This document shows positions 42,765 to 49,952 of a stretch of DNA of 64,000 bases, in pieces (position 1 is the first letter of the stretch; every line of letters begins with the position of its first letter). Location: positions 62,001 to 126,000 of the forward strand of contig NZ_FOUD01000008.1 of assembly GCF_900114765.1 (NCBI RefSeq). The letters run 5' to 3'. Below the pieces are notes generated by a model that saw only the letters and a list, made by a program, of their open reading frames with translations, was not told the origin of the DNA and did no database searches. The stretch comes from Halopseudomonas pachastrellae (GTDB lineage: Bacteria > Pseudomonadota > Gammaproteobacteria > Pseudomonadales > Pseudomonadaceae). The translations under genes and the position numbers were made by a program.

Positions 42765-43244
42765 ATGAGCGAGACCACCACTGTCACCCGCTCGCTGGTC
42801 AGCGCACCCCTACCGCAGATCATCGAGCGCCTGGGCCTGTCGATCGCCCAGGCCCAGGCCGCACTGGACAACAACTCGGTCAAGGTCGCCCAGGCCATGG
42901 CCGAGACGCCGGTCGAGCTGGGCGGCCAGACCTACAACCTGCTGACGCTGGGCTTTACCCCCAGTTTCTACGCGTTCACCGAGGCCACGGTGGAGGCCAA
43001 GCTGTCGTTCAGTATGTCTGAAACCACCGAAACCTCGGTATCGGCCGGGGTCACCGCCAAGGTCAATTACGGCGTCGTCATGGTCGCGGCCAGCGTCGAT
43101 GTCTCCTACGCACGCAAGTTTTCTGTCTCCGCCGAAGGGTCCAGCTCGATTGCCGCTCGTCTGGTATCGCTGCCTGCCCCTGAAGCCTTCAATGAAGTCC
43201 TGCGGCGCCTGTACGACGACGGGCTGCCCGGAGCCGACAACTGA
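42765..43244 (+). CDS. Minimal paralogue of the novel cluster (159 aa)
   Basis: The simplest form of the repeated domain. Helix 18-45 (IIERLGLSIAQAQAALDNNS), LLTLGFTPSFYAF at 59-71, a strand pair with EAKLSFSMSE and VDVSYARKFSVSAEGSSS, and a C-terminal VSLPAPEAFNEVLRRLY helix. No signal peptide, TM segment or catalytic motif. Only 3 bp separate it from the previous stop, and GGGAG precedes it. Architecture recalls DUF2589-type proteins (helical N-terminus, beta pair, C-terminal helix), a weak resemblance from memory. Confidence 0.83.
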   Translation: MSETTTVTRSLVSAPLPQIIERLGLSIAQAQAALDNNSVKVAQAMAETPVELGGQTYNLLTLGFTPSFYAFTEATVEAKLSFSMSETTETSVSAGVTAKVNYGVVMVAASVDVSYARKFSVSAEGSSSIAARLVSLPAPEAFNEVLRRLYDDGLPGADN

Positions 43245-43274
43245 TCCGTCGATATCCCAACAAGGAGCAACACC

Positions 43275-43982
43275 ATGAGTATTGGACGAGAGCTGTTGAA
43301 CGTGCCGATGGGCGACATGATTCGCCAGATGGCCTTCGCCATCGCCGAGGCGCAGGTCAAGCTGGACGAAAGCTCGATCGAAGTCGCCGAGATGATGGGC
43401 GGCCTGCGCACCGTATACGACGACGAGGGCAATATCGCCTTTGACGATAGCCGCATCTTCTTCGGCCATGAGTATATGACCCCCTCCGAGGCCGACTCCC
43501 TCGTCGCGCTTGATCCGGGCTACGGCGAGATCGTCACCGCCGCCAAGAAGCACCAGACCGACAACGGCCAGATTCGCGTGCCCACCCGCCTATCCATGCT
43601 GGAGCTGGGCTTTACCCCGGTGTTCTACAACTTTGTCGACACCATCATCGAGGTGAAGATCGCCATCAAGATCACCCGTAGCAGCGAGTACAGCCGTACC
43701 TCCAGTAACAAGACCACCAAAAACAGCGCCAGCAAGAAGGGCAGCGGCCTGTTCGGCAAGGTCTTCGGTGGCCGCGATAGCAACCGCTCCAGTGTCTCAA
43801 CCAGCCAGGTGGACGCCAGCTACGCCTCCAAATACTCCTACTCTGCAGAAGGCTCCAGCCTGCTGCGCACCAAGCTGTCACCCGTGCCGCCGCCGCCGAT
43901 CCTCGAAGAGCGCATTCGCGCGATGATGGAAGAGGCCGAAGCCCGCCGGCAACCGGCGCCCGCGCCGGAAGATGACGACTGA
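43275..43982 (+). CDS. Paralogue of the novel cluster with long acidic insert (235 aa)
   Basis: Starts MSIGRELLNVPMGDMIRQM and has AFAIAEAQVKLDESS. A ~60-residue insert (about 45-105) rich in acidic residues precedes MLELGFTPVFYNFVDTIIE. A Lys/Ser-rich loop (about 135-172) separates the two beta segments. The tail is SYASKYSYSAEGSSLLRTKL and PPPPILEERIRAMMEE. Closest relative is the next gene, with near-identical MLELGFTP and VDT-IE segments. RBS AAGGAGCAACACC. Function unknown. Confidence 0.83.
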   Translation: MSIGRELLNVPMGDMIRQMAFAIAEAQVKLDESSIEVAEMMGGLRTVYDDEGNIAFDDSRIFFGHEYMTPSEADSLVALDPGYGEIVTAAKKHQTDNGQIRVPTRLSMLELGFTPVFYNFVDTIIEVKIAIKITRSSEYSRTSSNKTTKNSASKKGSGLFGKVFGGRDSNRSSVSTSQVDASYASKYSYSAEGSSLLRTKLSPVPPPPILEERIRAMMEEAEARRQPAPAPEDDD

Positions 43983-43993
43983 GGAGACCCGCC

Positions 43994-44524
43994 ATGAGTG
44001 TCGGATCAGAACTGCTCAACGCGCCCTTCCCGCTGATCGTGCGCAACCTCGGCGTGGGCATTGCCGAGGCCCAGTTGGAGCTGGACCTGGTGTCGCTGCG
44101 CATCGCGCGCATGATGGCGGGCTTCCCTACCGGCAGCGACGAAGAGGAAGACGGCCCCGAGGCCCCCTACAAGGTCGAGTTCAGCAACGGCAAGTCCTAC
44201 AGCCTGCTGGAGCTGGGCTTTACCCCCAGCTTCTACCAGTTTGTCGACACTGTGATCGAGCTGAAGCTGTCGATCAGCATCAACAGTGAGCGCAGCTCGA
44301 CCCACAAGCGCAGTCAGGTCAAATCCAGCGCCAAGGGGGTGGGCTTGCCCTTCTTTGCCGCTGGCTCGGTCAGCGCCAGCTCGGTCAGTGCCAGCTACGC
44401 CAGCAAGTACCAGTATTCGGCCGAAGGCAGCTCGGTGATGCGAACCAAACTGGTGCCGGTGCCCGCGCCGGCGATTTTGGAGGAGCGCATCCGCGCCCTG
44501 ATCGACGCCGAGGCCGACGAATGA
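43994..44524 (+). CDS. Paralogue of the novel cluster (176 aa)
   Basis: MSVGSELLNAPFPLIVRNLG, GIAEAQLELDLVSLRIARMM, LLELGFTPSFYQFVDTVIE, a short Ser/Lys loop (about 98-128), then SASYASKYQYSAEGSSVMRT and VPVPAPAILEERIRALID. It is the best match to the family consensus and likely a recent duplicate of the 43275 gene. RBS GAGGAGACCCGCC, 11 bp after the previous stop. Its stop overlaps the next start (ATGA). Confidence 0.83.
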   Translation: MSVGSELLNAPFPLIVRNLGVGIAEAQLELDLVSLRIARMMAGFPTGSDEEEDGPEAPYKVEFSNGKSYSLLELGFTPSFYQFVDTVIELKLSISINSERSSTHKRSQVKSSAKGVGLPFFAAGSVSASSVSASYASKYQYSAEGSSVMRTKLVPVPAPAILEERIRALIDAEADE

Positions 44525-45273
44525 GCCGCAAGACCTGGCGCGATCTGGCCCGGCAACAAGGCAGCCCCCAGCCTGCGCCCGCCAGCCCCGACCTGCAGCA
44601 GCTGGCAGGTCAGGTGCCCGGCTTGCAACGCCTGCTTGAGCAGCGTGACACCCTGCAGCAGCAGATGCGCCGCCTGGGCGGTCAGGGTGATGACAGTGCC
44701 CCTGCCGACCGACGGTATCCGGTAGCCAGCGCCAGCGAGCGGCGCGCCGAGCACGCCGCCTGGGAGCGCCAGCGCGATGGCCAGAAGGCGCCGGCAGCGC
44801 TGGCACAGGTGCGCCAGGCAGCGGGAGCCGCGCGCCGCTGGCAGCAACAACGCGAACGTCAGCAACAGCAGGCCGGCAGTCGTGCAGGCCAACAGGCGCA
44901 GCAGCAACGCGCACTGATGCAGCGGCTGGACGAGCGCGTCGAGCAGGCCCGCAGCTGCGCCCGTGAGCGACCGCGCGAGACCCTTGCCGAGCCGCTGCTG
45001 CGCCCCCTGCACGACCGCCTGGACGGCGCCTTTCAGGCGCCCCCAGCCGTCACCTCCCTGAGTGACTTCGACAACCGTTACCAACGCCGCCAACACCGAC
45101 TGCTGGGCGTGGACACCGGCTCGCTGGAAAACCTGCAGGAGCGCGCAGAGCAATTGGCCGAACGCCGCCAGCAGGCGCGCCGGGACGCGCGTCAGGCCGA
45201 GCGCCAGCAGGAACGACAACAGGCCCGCGCCGACGAACGCCGCCGCCAGCGCCCACACCTGAGCACCGACTGA
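44521..45273 (+). CDS. Gln/Arg-rich coiled-coil protein of the novel cluster
   Basis: 250 residues, dominated by Q, R, A and E. Helical coiled coil probable at about 80-145 (RRWQQQRERQQQQAGSRAG) and 195-245 (LQERAEQLAERRQQARRDA). The N-terminus (MSRKTWRDLARQQGSPQPAP) and a central DFDNRYQRRQHRLLGVDTGS segment are not low complexity. Strongly basic; might bind nucleic acid or act as scaffold, which is inference. Translationally coupled to the previous gene by ATGA. Confidence 0.8.
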   Translation: MSRKTWRDLARQQGSPQPAPASPDLQQLAGQVPGLQRLLEQRDTLQQQMRRLGGQGDDSAPADRRYPVASASERRAEHAAWERQRDGQKAPAALAQVRQAAGAARRWQQQRERQQQQAGSRAGQQAQQQRALMQRLDERVEQARSCARERPRETLAEPLLRPLHDRLDGAFQAPPAVTSLSDFDNRYQRRQHRLLGVDTGSLENLQERAEQLAERRQQARRDARQAERQQERQQARADERRRQRPHLSTD

Positions 45274-45288
45274 TCAAGAGCCCTGAAC

Positions 45289-46017
45289 ATGACCCAATCC
45301 AGTAAATTCGTCGCCAACTCGGTCGAGCAGATACTGCTCGGACTGGCCCGCGGTCTGCGCGACGCCCAGGCCGTGCTGGACGACCTGCCCCCGACCGACG
45401 CCTTTGGCCGGCCCCAACCGGGCTATCACCTGCCGTACCTGGACTTCAACATCAAAGCCACCGTGCAGGCCCAGCTGGACGCAGCCGAGGCCAGCAGCGG
45501 CATGAGCGTACTGCCCGGCACTCTGCGCAAGGCCCGGCCCATCCCGCAGCTGCAGCTCGCCCTGCCCAACCCCAAAAAGGCCCCGAGTGAGGCCAGCGGC
45601 AATACCGAGCTGATCAGCACCTTCAGCGGCCGGCTGGTGTCGGTACCGCCCAGCAACGCGCTGCCGGTGTTGCGCCTGGCCGCACGCAGCCTGGTCAAGA
45701 AGCCGGCCAAGCCTAGAGAACAGCAACTGCTGGTCACCCTGTCCAACAGCGCCGGCCAACTGATCAGTGACGCCGCCGTCGAGCTCAATCTGGATATCGA
45801 CGCCAGCCTGGCGCTGAGCGAGGCCGCCGGAGCCAATGGCCTGACCGCCGAGCAGCTGCGCAGCGGCCTGCAACTCGGCAGCCGGCTGCTGCTGACCGAC
45901 CAGCAAGGCAGCGCCAGCTGCGACCTCACGCTGGCTGCCGGCCTGCCCGCCAGTAGCCAACTGGTGCTGCTGGTCAGCAGCGGCGCCACCCTGACCCAGC
46001 TCATCCTGACCACATAG
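45289..46017 (+). CDS. Diverged paralogue with C-terminal beta domain (242 aa)
   Basis: The N-terminal helix ILLGLARGLRDAQAVLDDLP keeps the family pattern, but the GFTPSFY motif is replaced by GYHLPYLDFNIKATVQAQL. A GRLVSVPPSNALPVLRLA segment (about 117-135) corresponds to the family tail. The last ~95 residues (LLVTLSNSAGQLISDAAVEL ... LTDQQGSASCDLTL) look like an Ig-like beta sandwich. No signal peptide. 15 bp after the coiled-coil gene. Confidence 0.8.
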   Translation: MTQSSKFVANSVEQILLGLARGLRDAQAVLDDLPPTDAFGRPQPGYHLPYLDFNIKATVQAQLDAAEASSGMSVLPGTLRKARPIPQLQLALPNPKKAPSEASGNTELISTFSGRLVSVPPSNALPVLRLAARSLVKKPAKPREQQLLVTLSNSAGQLISDAAVELNLDIDASLALSEAAGANGLTAEQLRSGLQLGSRLLLTDQQGSASCDLTLAAGLPASSQLVLLVSSGATLTQLILTT

Positions 46018-46027
46018 GATTCACCCC

Positions 46028-47377
46028 ATGCAATGGAGCATTACCGGCACCCTCTTTGAGCCCGACGGCAAGGCCGCCAGTGGTCAAGTGGAAATTCAAA
46101 CCTTCGAGCTGGCTCGCCGCCAGTGGCGCAGCGTTGCCAAGGCGCGACTGGATGCCAAGGGTAACTTCGCGATCAACCTGAACCTGGGCGACGGCCCTCA
46201 GCTGCCCGCCGTACGCCTGTGCGAAACGGTCAAGGCCAGGGAGACGCCTCGCGTACTGGCCGAAGGGGCGCTGGTGCAGGTTGAACCCGGCAAGCGAGTC
46301 CACCTGGCCTTTGGCGACATTGAGCGGCTGGGCGATCAGGCCGTTGCCCGGCGCGAGCGCAGCGCGCCCTTCAGCGCCACCGACGACTACCTGCTGGCAG
46401 GCACGCCCCGCGCCGTCGCCCAACTGACCGTCAACATGGCCGCGTTGCGGGTGAACCCGCAGCTGGTTACCCGCGCTCAGCCCGCCAGTACGCAGCTCAA
46501 GACCCAGGCAGCCTTGAGCAAGCAACTGGAAGCGCAATCGGTTGAGCTGAACCAGAAGGTGCTGCTGATCAACAATCTGGAGCGCGAGAAGCAAACCCAA
46601 GCCAACGAGCTGAAACAGGCGCAGCTGAAAATCAGCACGTTGGAAAAGCAGCTCAAGGACAAGCCTGCCGCTGCCGGCAACGAACAGATTGAGCTGGCGA
46701 CCCAGCAGATCCGCCTGCACCTCAACGAGCAGATTCTCAAACAGGCGACCGAGTTCGAGCTAAAAGAAAGCGATCTGCAGCGCACCCTCAACCTGCGCAA
46801 CCAGGAAATAGCGCAATTCTCCGAGCGCATCCGCGACCTCACCAAGGCCTCCCGTGAGGCAGCCGAGGAAGCAGCTCGCGCCCGGGAGGAAAGCGAAGAG
46901 CTGAAAGCGCAGCTCGATACCCAGGTCGATGCCGATCAGCTGTACGGCAACATCGCCCGTCAACTGCAACAGGCGCAGACCCAGCTCAGCAAGGATGGCG
47001 TGCCCTATCGCCTGGGCCGCGTCTCGCTCAACCTCAAGACCCTGGTCACCGGCAATAGCCTGACCCTGCCGACGCTCTCCGACCTGAAGAACAAGGGCAG
47101 CGCCGGCCTGTTCACCGATGTCGCGCTGGAATATCTGCCGGAGATGGACGACGGACCCGACACCGCCCCGGCCGGTATTACCGTGCCGGACTTCAGCGAC
47201 CTGACCGAAACCCTCGCCCGCCGCCTGGCCCGCGACCTGGGCCTGGAGCTGGAGGCGGCCTACCAGAGTGTCGGCGACAGCGGCCAGCCGGTCGGTCAGG
47301 CCGTGCGCCAGTTGCCTGCCAAGGGCAGTGAAGTGGCGCTCGGCGAACGTGTACTGGTGGTATTCACTCAAACCTGA
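46028..47377 (+). CDS. Beta domain - coiled coil - PASTA-like protein of the novel cluster
   Basis: 449 residues. N-terminal beta domain about 1-95 (ITGTLFEPDGKAASGQVEI, transthyretin-like), a long coiled coil about 155-310 (LEREKQTQANELKQAQLKI), a short YRLGRVSLNLKTLVTGNSL segment, and a C-terminal PASTA-like repeat at about 383-449 (ITVPDFSDLTETLARRLAR, VRQLPAKGSEVALGERVLV). PASTA modules bind peptidoglycan or beta-lactams when extracellular; no signal peptide or TM is visible here. The repeated family domain is not evident. Confidence 0.82.
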   Translation: MQWSITGTLFEPDGKAASGQVEIQTFELARRQWRSVAKARLDAKGNFAINLNLGDGPQLPAVRLCETVKARETPRVLAEGALVQVEPGKRVHLAFGDIERLGDQAVARRERSAPFSATDDYLLAGTPRAVAQLTVNMAALRVNPQLVTRAQPASTQLKTQAALSKQLEAQSVELNQKVLLINNLEREKQTQANELKQAQLKISTLEKQLKDKPAAAGNEQIELATQQIRLHLNEQILKQATEFELKESDLQRTLNLRNQEIAQFSERIRDLTKASREAAEEAARAREESEELKAQLDTQVDADQLYGNIARQLQQAQTQLSKDGVPYRLGRVSLNLKTLVTGNSLTLPTLSDLKNKGSAGLFTDVALEYLPEMDDGPDTAPAGITVPDFSDLTETLARRLARDLGLELEAAYQSVGDSGQPVGQAVRQLPAKGSEVALGERVLVVFTQT

Positions 47378-47388
47378 AGGACAGCCCC

Positions 47389-48048
47389 ATGCCCACCATC
47401 AAGGAACTGGTCAGCGACGTCATGGCAGCGCCTATCGGCGAGCTTATTGCTGCCGTCGGCCAGGGCGTCGCCGATGCCCAGCAGGCGCTGGACCGTGGCT
47501 CGCTGGCGCAGATACTGGAGATCTACAGCCACGCCGACAGCGACGAACTCAAGCTGCTGCAGCAGATCGGCTATCAGCCCACCTTTTACGCTCTGCCGGA
47601 AACCACCGGCGAGATTCAGGTCGCTCTCAGCCTCAGCGGACAGCAGACGCCGGCGGCCACCCCTGCGCCAAAGCCGTTGCAGACCGTCTCGCTGGCCAGC
47701 CACCTGCGCACCAGCCTGCCGACCGCCCGCGTGTACGCCGCCCCGGTGAACGCCGACCTGACCAACCGCTACGGTTTTCAGGCAAACGCAGCGGCCAAGA
47801 TTCAGTTCAAGATCGTGCCGATACCGGCGCCGGGCCAGGCCAGCGACATCCGTGTTGCCCCCAACCTGACCGGCATGCAGCTGGCGGCCGCCGAACAGCT
47901 CGGCAACCAGCTGGACATCAGCCTGGAGGTCGTCGACCAGCAGGGCAACCCGGTGTCTGACCCCGCGTCTACCGGCAAGATCAGCGCCCAGCAGCCAGAG
48001 GCAGGGGAAATCATGCTCGCCGGCGCGGTCATACAGGTCGAGCTGTAG
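47389..48048 (+). CDS. Paralogue of the novel cluster with PASTA-like C-terminus (219 aa)
   Basis: MAAPIGELIAAVGQGVADAQ with QALDRGS and LLQQIGYQPTFYALPET give the family N-terminal half. RYGFQANAAAKIQFKIVPIP gives the tail with the PIPAPG motif. Residues about 154-219 are PASTA-like (VAPNLTGMQLAAAEQLGNQ, ISAQQPEAGEIMLAGAVIQV). Last gene of the ten-gene run; a repeat remnant and a terminator follow. No signal peptide. Confidence 0.82.
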   Translation: MPTIKELVSDVMAAPIGELIAAVGQGVADAQQALDRGSLAQILEIYSHADSDELKLLQQIGYQPTFYALPETTGEIQVALSLSGQQTPAATPAPKPLQTVSLASHLRTSLPTARVYAAPVNADLTNRYGFQANAAAKIQFKIVPIPAPGQASDIRVAPNLTGMQLAAAEQLGNQLDISLEVVDQQGNPVSDPASTGKISAQQPEAGEIMLAGAVIQVEL

Positions 48049-48054
48049 TTAGGG

Positions 48055-48068
48055 CCAACAGACCCTAG
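48055..48068. repeat. Remnant of the phoB-phoR element end
   Basis: CCAACAGACCCTAG shares CAACAGACCCTAG (13 nt) with the right terminus of the element at 36427-36772. It lies 6 bp after the stop of the last cluster gene; no matching left end was seen nearby. Confidence 0.5.
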
Positions 48069-48081
48069 TGGACGCGCATAA

Positions 48082-48109
48082 AAAACCCGCTCGGCAACGA
48101 GCGGGTTTT
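48082..48109. terminator. Bidirectional terminator closing the novel cluster
   Basis: 12-bp perfect stem AAAACCCGCTCG / CGAGCGGGTTTT with a GCAA tetraloop, between the convergent cluster and alcohol dehydrogenase genes. Confidence 0.88.
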
Positions 48110-48160
48110 GCGTCTTAACGGTCGGGCGCAGGCCCGACCAATCAACTCAGCGCGGAGGCA

Positions 48161-49315
48161 TCACAGCTCGCCGCGCAGCGCCTTGAGGAAGATCGCCTGA
48201 TACTGCGCGGCGTCATAACGCTGGGGGTTGGTCTTGCCGGCCACGTCCTTGGCCGACATGGCACCGATGGTCTCGGCTTGGGCGTCATCGATGTTGATGT
48301 CCGCCAGGGTGTGCGGAATACCCAGCTCGGCGCGCAGATCCAGAACCCAGTCCAGCATGCCATCGAAGTTCTGCTTGGGCAGATCAAGGTAGCGAGCAGC
48401 GCGCGCCATCTCGTCTTCAATCACCGGGCGGTTGGCTTGCAGCATGTACGGCATGACAATCGCGTTCAGCAGACCGTGGTGCGCGTCATAAACGGCGCCC
48501 AGGCTGTGGGATACCGCGTGAATGCCGCCCAGACCACGCTGGAAGGCCACCGCGCCCATGCTGGAGGCCACCTGCATCTGCAGACGGGCGTCGATATCGT
48601 CGCCCTGCTTGGTTGCGCGCGGCAGGAAGTCCTTAACCAGACGCATGCCTTCCAGCGCGATACCCTCGGCCATCGGGTGATATACCGGGGCGCAGAACGC
48701 CTCGAGGTTATGCGCCAGTGCGTCCATACCGGTCGCAGCGGTCAGCTTGGCCGGCAGGCCAACGGTCAGCTCAGGGTCCAGAATCACGATGGCAGGCACC
48801 ATCTTCTGGTGGAAGATAACGCGTTTGACGTGGCTTTCATCGTCGGTGATAACCACTGCCTGGCCAACTTCCGAGCCGGTACCGGCGGTGGTGGGCACAG
48901 CGACAACCGGCAGCATCTTGCTGGCATCTACGGTGCCGGGGCCTGCTTCCCACAGCGTGCACTCCTGGTGTGCAACCAGTGCGATAGCCTTGGCGGCATC
49001 AATGGCAGAGCCACCACCGAAGGCAATCACGCCGTCGTGCTGACCCGCTTTCAGCGCAGCGACGCCGTCGGCCACGTTGCCACCGGTGGGGTTGCCCTTC
49101 ACGGCACTGAACAGACCGGCCTGCAGGCCCGCGTCACGGCACAGCTGCAGCGAGGCCTCAACCATCGGCAGTGCGGCCAGGCCAGGGTCAGTCACCAGCA
49201 GCGGAGACGTCATGCCCAACTGGCGGCAGGCTTTGGGCAGCTCACTGATACGACCTGCCCCCACGCGCACGGCGGTGGGGTAGTGCCAGTTCATGCTGTA
49301 GGACTTGATCTCCAT
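48161..49315 (-). CDS. Iron-containing alcohol dehydrogenase
   Basis: 384 residues, family III ADH. NAD-binding GVIAFGGGSAIDAAKAIAL, PTTAGTGSEVG, and metal ligands in ATGMDALAHNLEAF and GGIHAVSHSLGAVYDAHHG. It oxidises a primary alcohol or reduces an aldehyde; substrate unknown. The start at 49315 is behind GGAGATACC. A well-separated upstream region contains an inverted repeat at 49451-49494. Confidence 0.92.
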   Translation of the reverse strand: MEIKSYSMNWHYPTAVRVGAGRISELPKACRQLGMTSPLLVTDPGLAALPMVEASLQLCRDAGLQAGLFSAVKGNPTGGNVADGVAALKAGQHDGVIAFGGGSAIDAAKAIALVAHQECTLWEAGPGTVDASKMLPVVAVPTTAGTGSEVGQAVVITDDESHVKRVIFHQKMVPAIVILDPELTVGLPAKLTAATGMDALAHNLEAFCAPVYHPMAEGIALEGMRLVKDFLPRATKQGDDIDARLQMQVASSMGAVAFQRGLGGIHAVSHSLGAVYDAHHGLLNAIVMPYMLQANRPVIEDEMARAARYLDLPKQNFDGMLDWVLDLRAELGIPHTLADINIDDAQAETIGAMSAKDVAGKTNPQRYDAAQYQAIFLKALRGEL

Positions 49316-49450
49316 GGTATCTCCGAATCTCTCAGGTTTTTGTAGGTGCAGGCGCATTGAGGCCCGCATTCTTGTATGAATCTTCGGCTGCGGGCAGACA
49401 CAAGATACAAAATGAACTTATGTCCCGCAATGTACGCATATTTGCGACTT

Positions 49451-49494
49451 TGGTGCTGACACTCTGCGACAAATGAGCACTTGTCAAAGCACCA
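49451..49494. promoter_or_regulatory. Inverted repeat upstream of the alcohol dehydrogenase gene
   Basis: Arms TGGTGCTGACA (49451-49461) and TGTCAAAGCACCA (49482-49494), equal apart from a 2-nt insertion, separated by 20 bp. It lies 136-179 bp upstream of the dehydrogenase start and 87-130 bp upstream of the divergent cytochrome start. Spacing suits an activator-binding site; the regulator is unknown. Confidence 0.4.
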
Positions 49495-49580
49495 TGGCCG
49501 GTCCATCTTGATGAAAGCAACAGCACCTTCACAACGACACAAGCAGGACCACCTGCAACCATGGCCCGTGAGGAACAACG

Positions 49581-49892
49581 ATGAAACGCTTTATGATCAC
49601 TGCCCTCAGCGCTGCCGCGCTGCTCAGCTCTGGCTCCCTGTTCGCCACAGACGGCGAGACCCTGTACAAAACCAAGGCCTGCGTAGCCTGCCATCAGATC
49701 GACACCAAGGTAGTCGGTCCTTCCTACAAGGAAGTAGCAGCCAAGTATGCCGGGCAGGACGGCGCGGTGGAAACCGTGGCCGACCACATCAAGAATGGTG
49801 TCTCCGGAATTTGGGGGCCGATTCCCATGCCTGCCAACCAGGTAACCGACGAAGAAGCCCGAATTCTGGCCGAGTGGGTGCTCAGCCAGTAA
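49581..49892 (+). CDS. Cytochrome c551-type monohaem cytochrome
   Basis: 103 residues with a signal peptide (1-22, cleavage near LFA). Haem motif CVACH and the Met ligand region [13 protein letters not shown]. The pattern [20 protein letters not shown] closely follows Pseudomonas c551 (NirM). A periplasmic electron carrier. No nitrite reductase genes are nearby, so it may serve another oxidase, a peroxidase or the neighbouring dehydrogenase. RBS GAGGAACAACG. Confidence 0.93.
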   Translation: MKRFMITALSAAALLSSGSLFATDGETLYKTKACVACHQIDTKVVGPSYKEVAAKYAGQDGAVETVADHIKNGVSGIWGPIPMPANQVTDEEARILAEWVLSQ

Positions 49893-49906
49893 TAACAAAC
49901 CTCCAA

Positions 49907-49936
49907 CAAAAAACCCGCCGTTTGGCGGGTTTTTTG
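49907..49936. terminator. Bidirectional terminator between cytochrome c551 and phoU
   Basis: 13-bp perfect stem CAAAAAACCCGCC / GGCGGGTTTTTTG with a GTTT loop between convergent genes. Confidence 0.9.
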
Positions 49937-49952
49937 TCAGCTGAAGCAGACC

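Noticed and set aside
39340-48048. Prophage tail, tailocin or contractile injection system
   Set aside because: No sheath, tube, baseplate, tape-measure, spike or AAA ATPase homologue is recognisable; the resemblance is only the presence of several small paralogues.
49501-49520. ANR/Dnr-like box TTGATGAAAGCAA ahead of cytochrome c551
   Set aside because: Only the left half matches TTGAT-N4-ATCAA; the right half does not, so oxygen control cannot be claimed.
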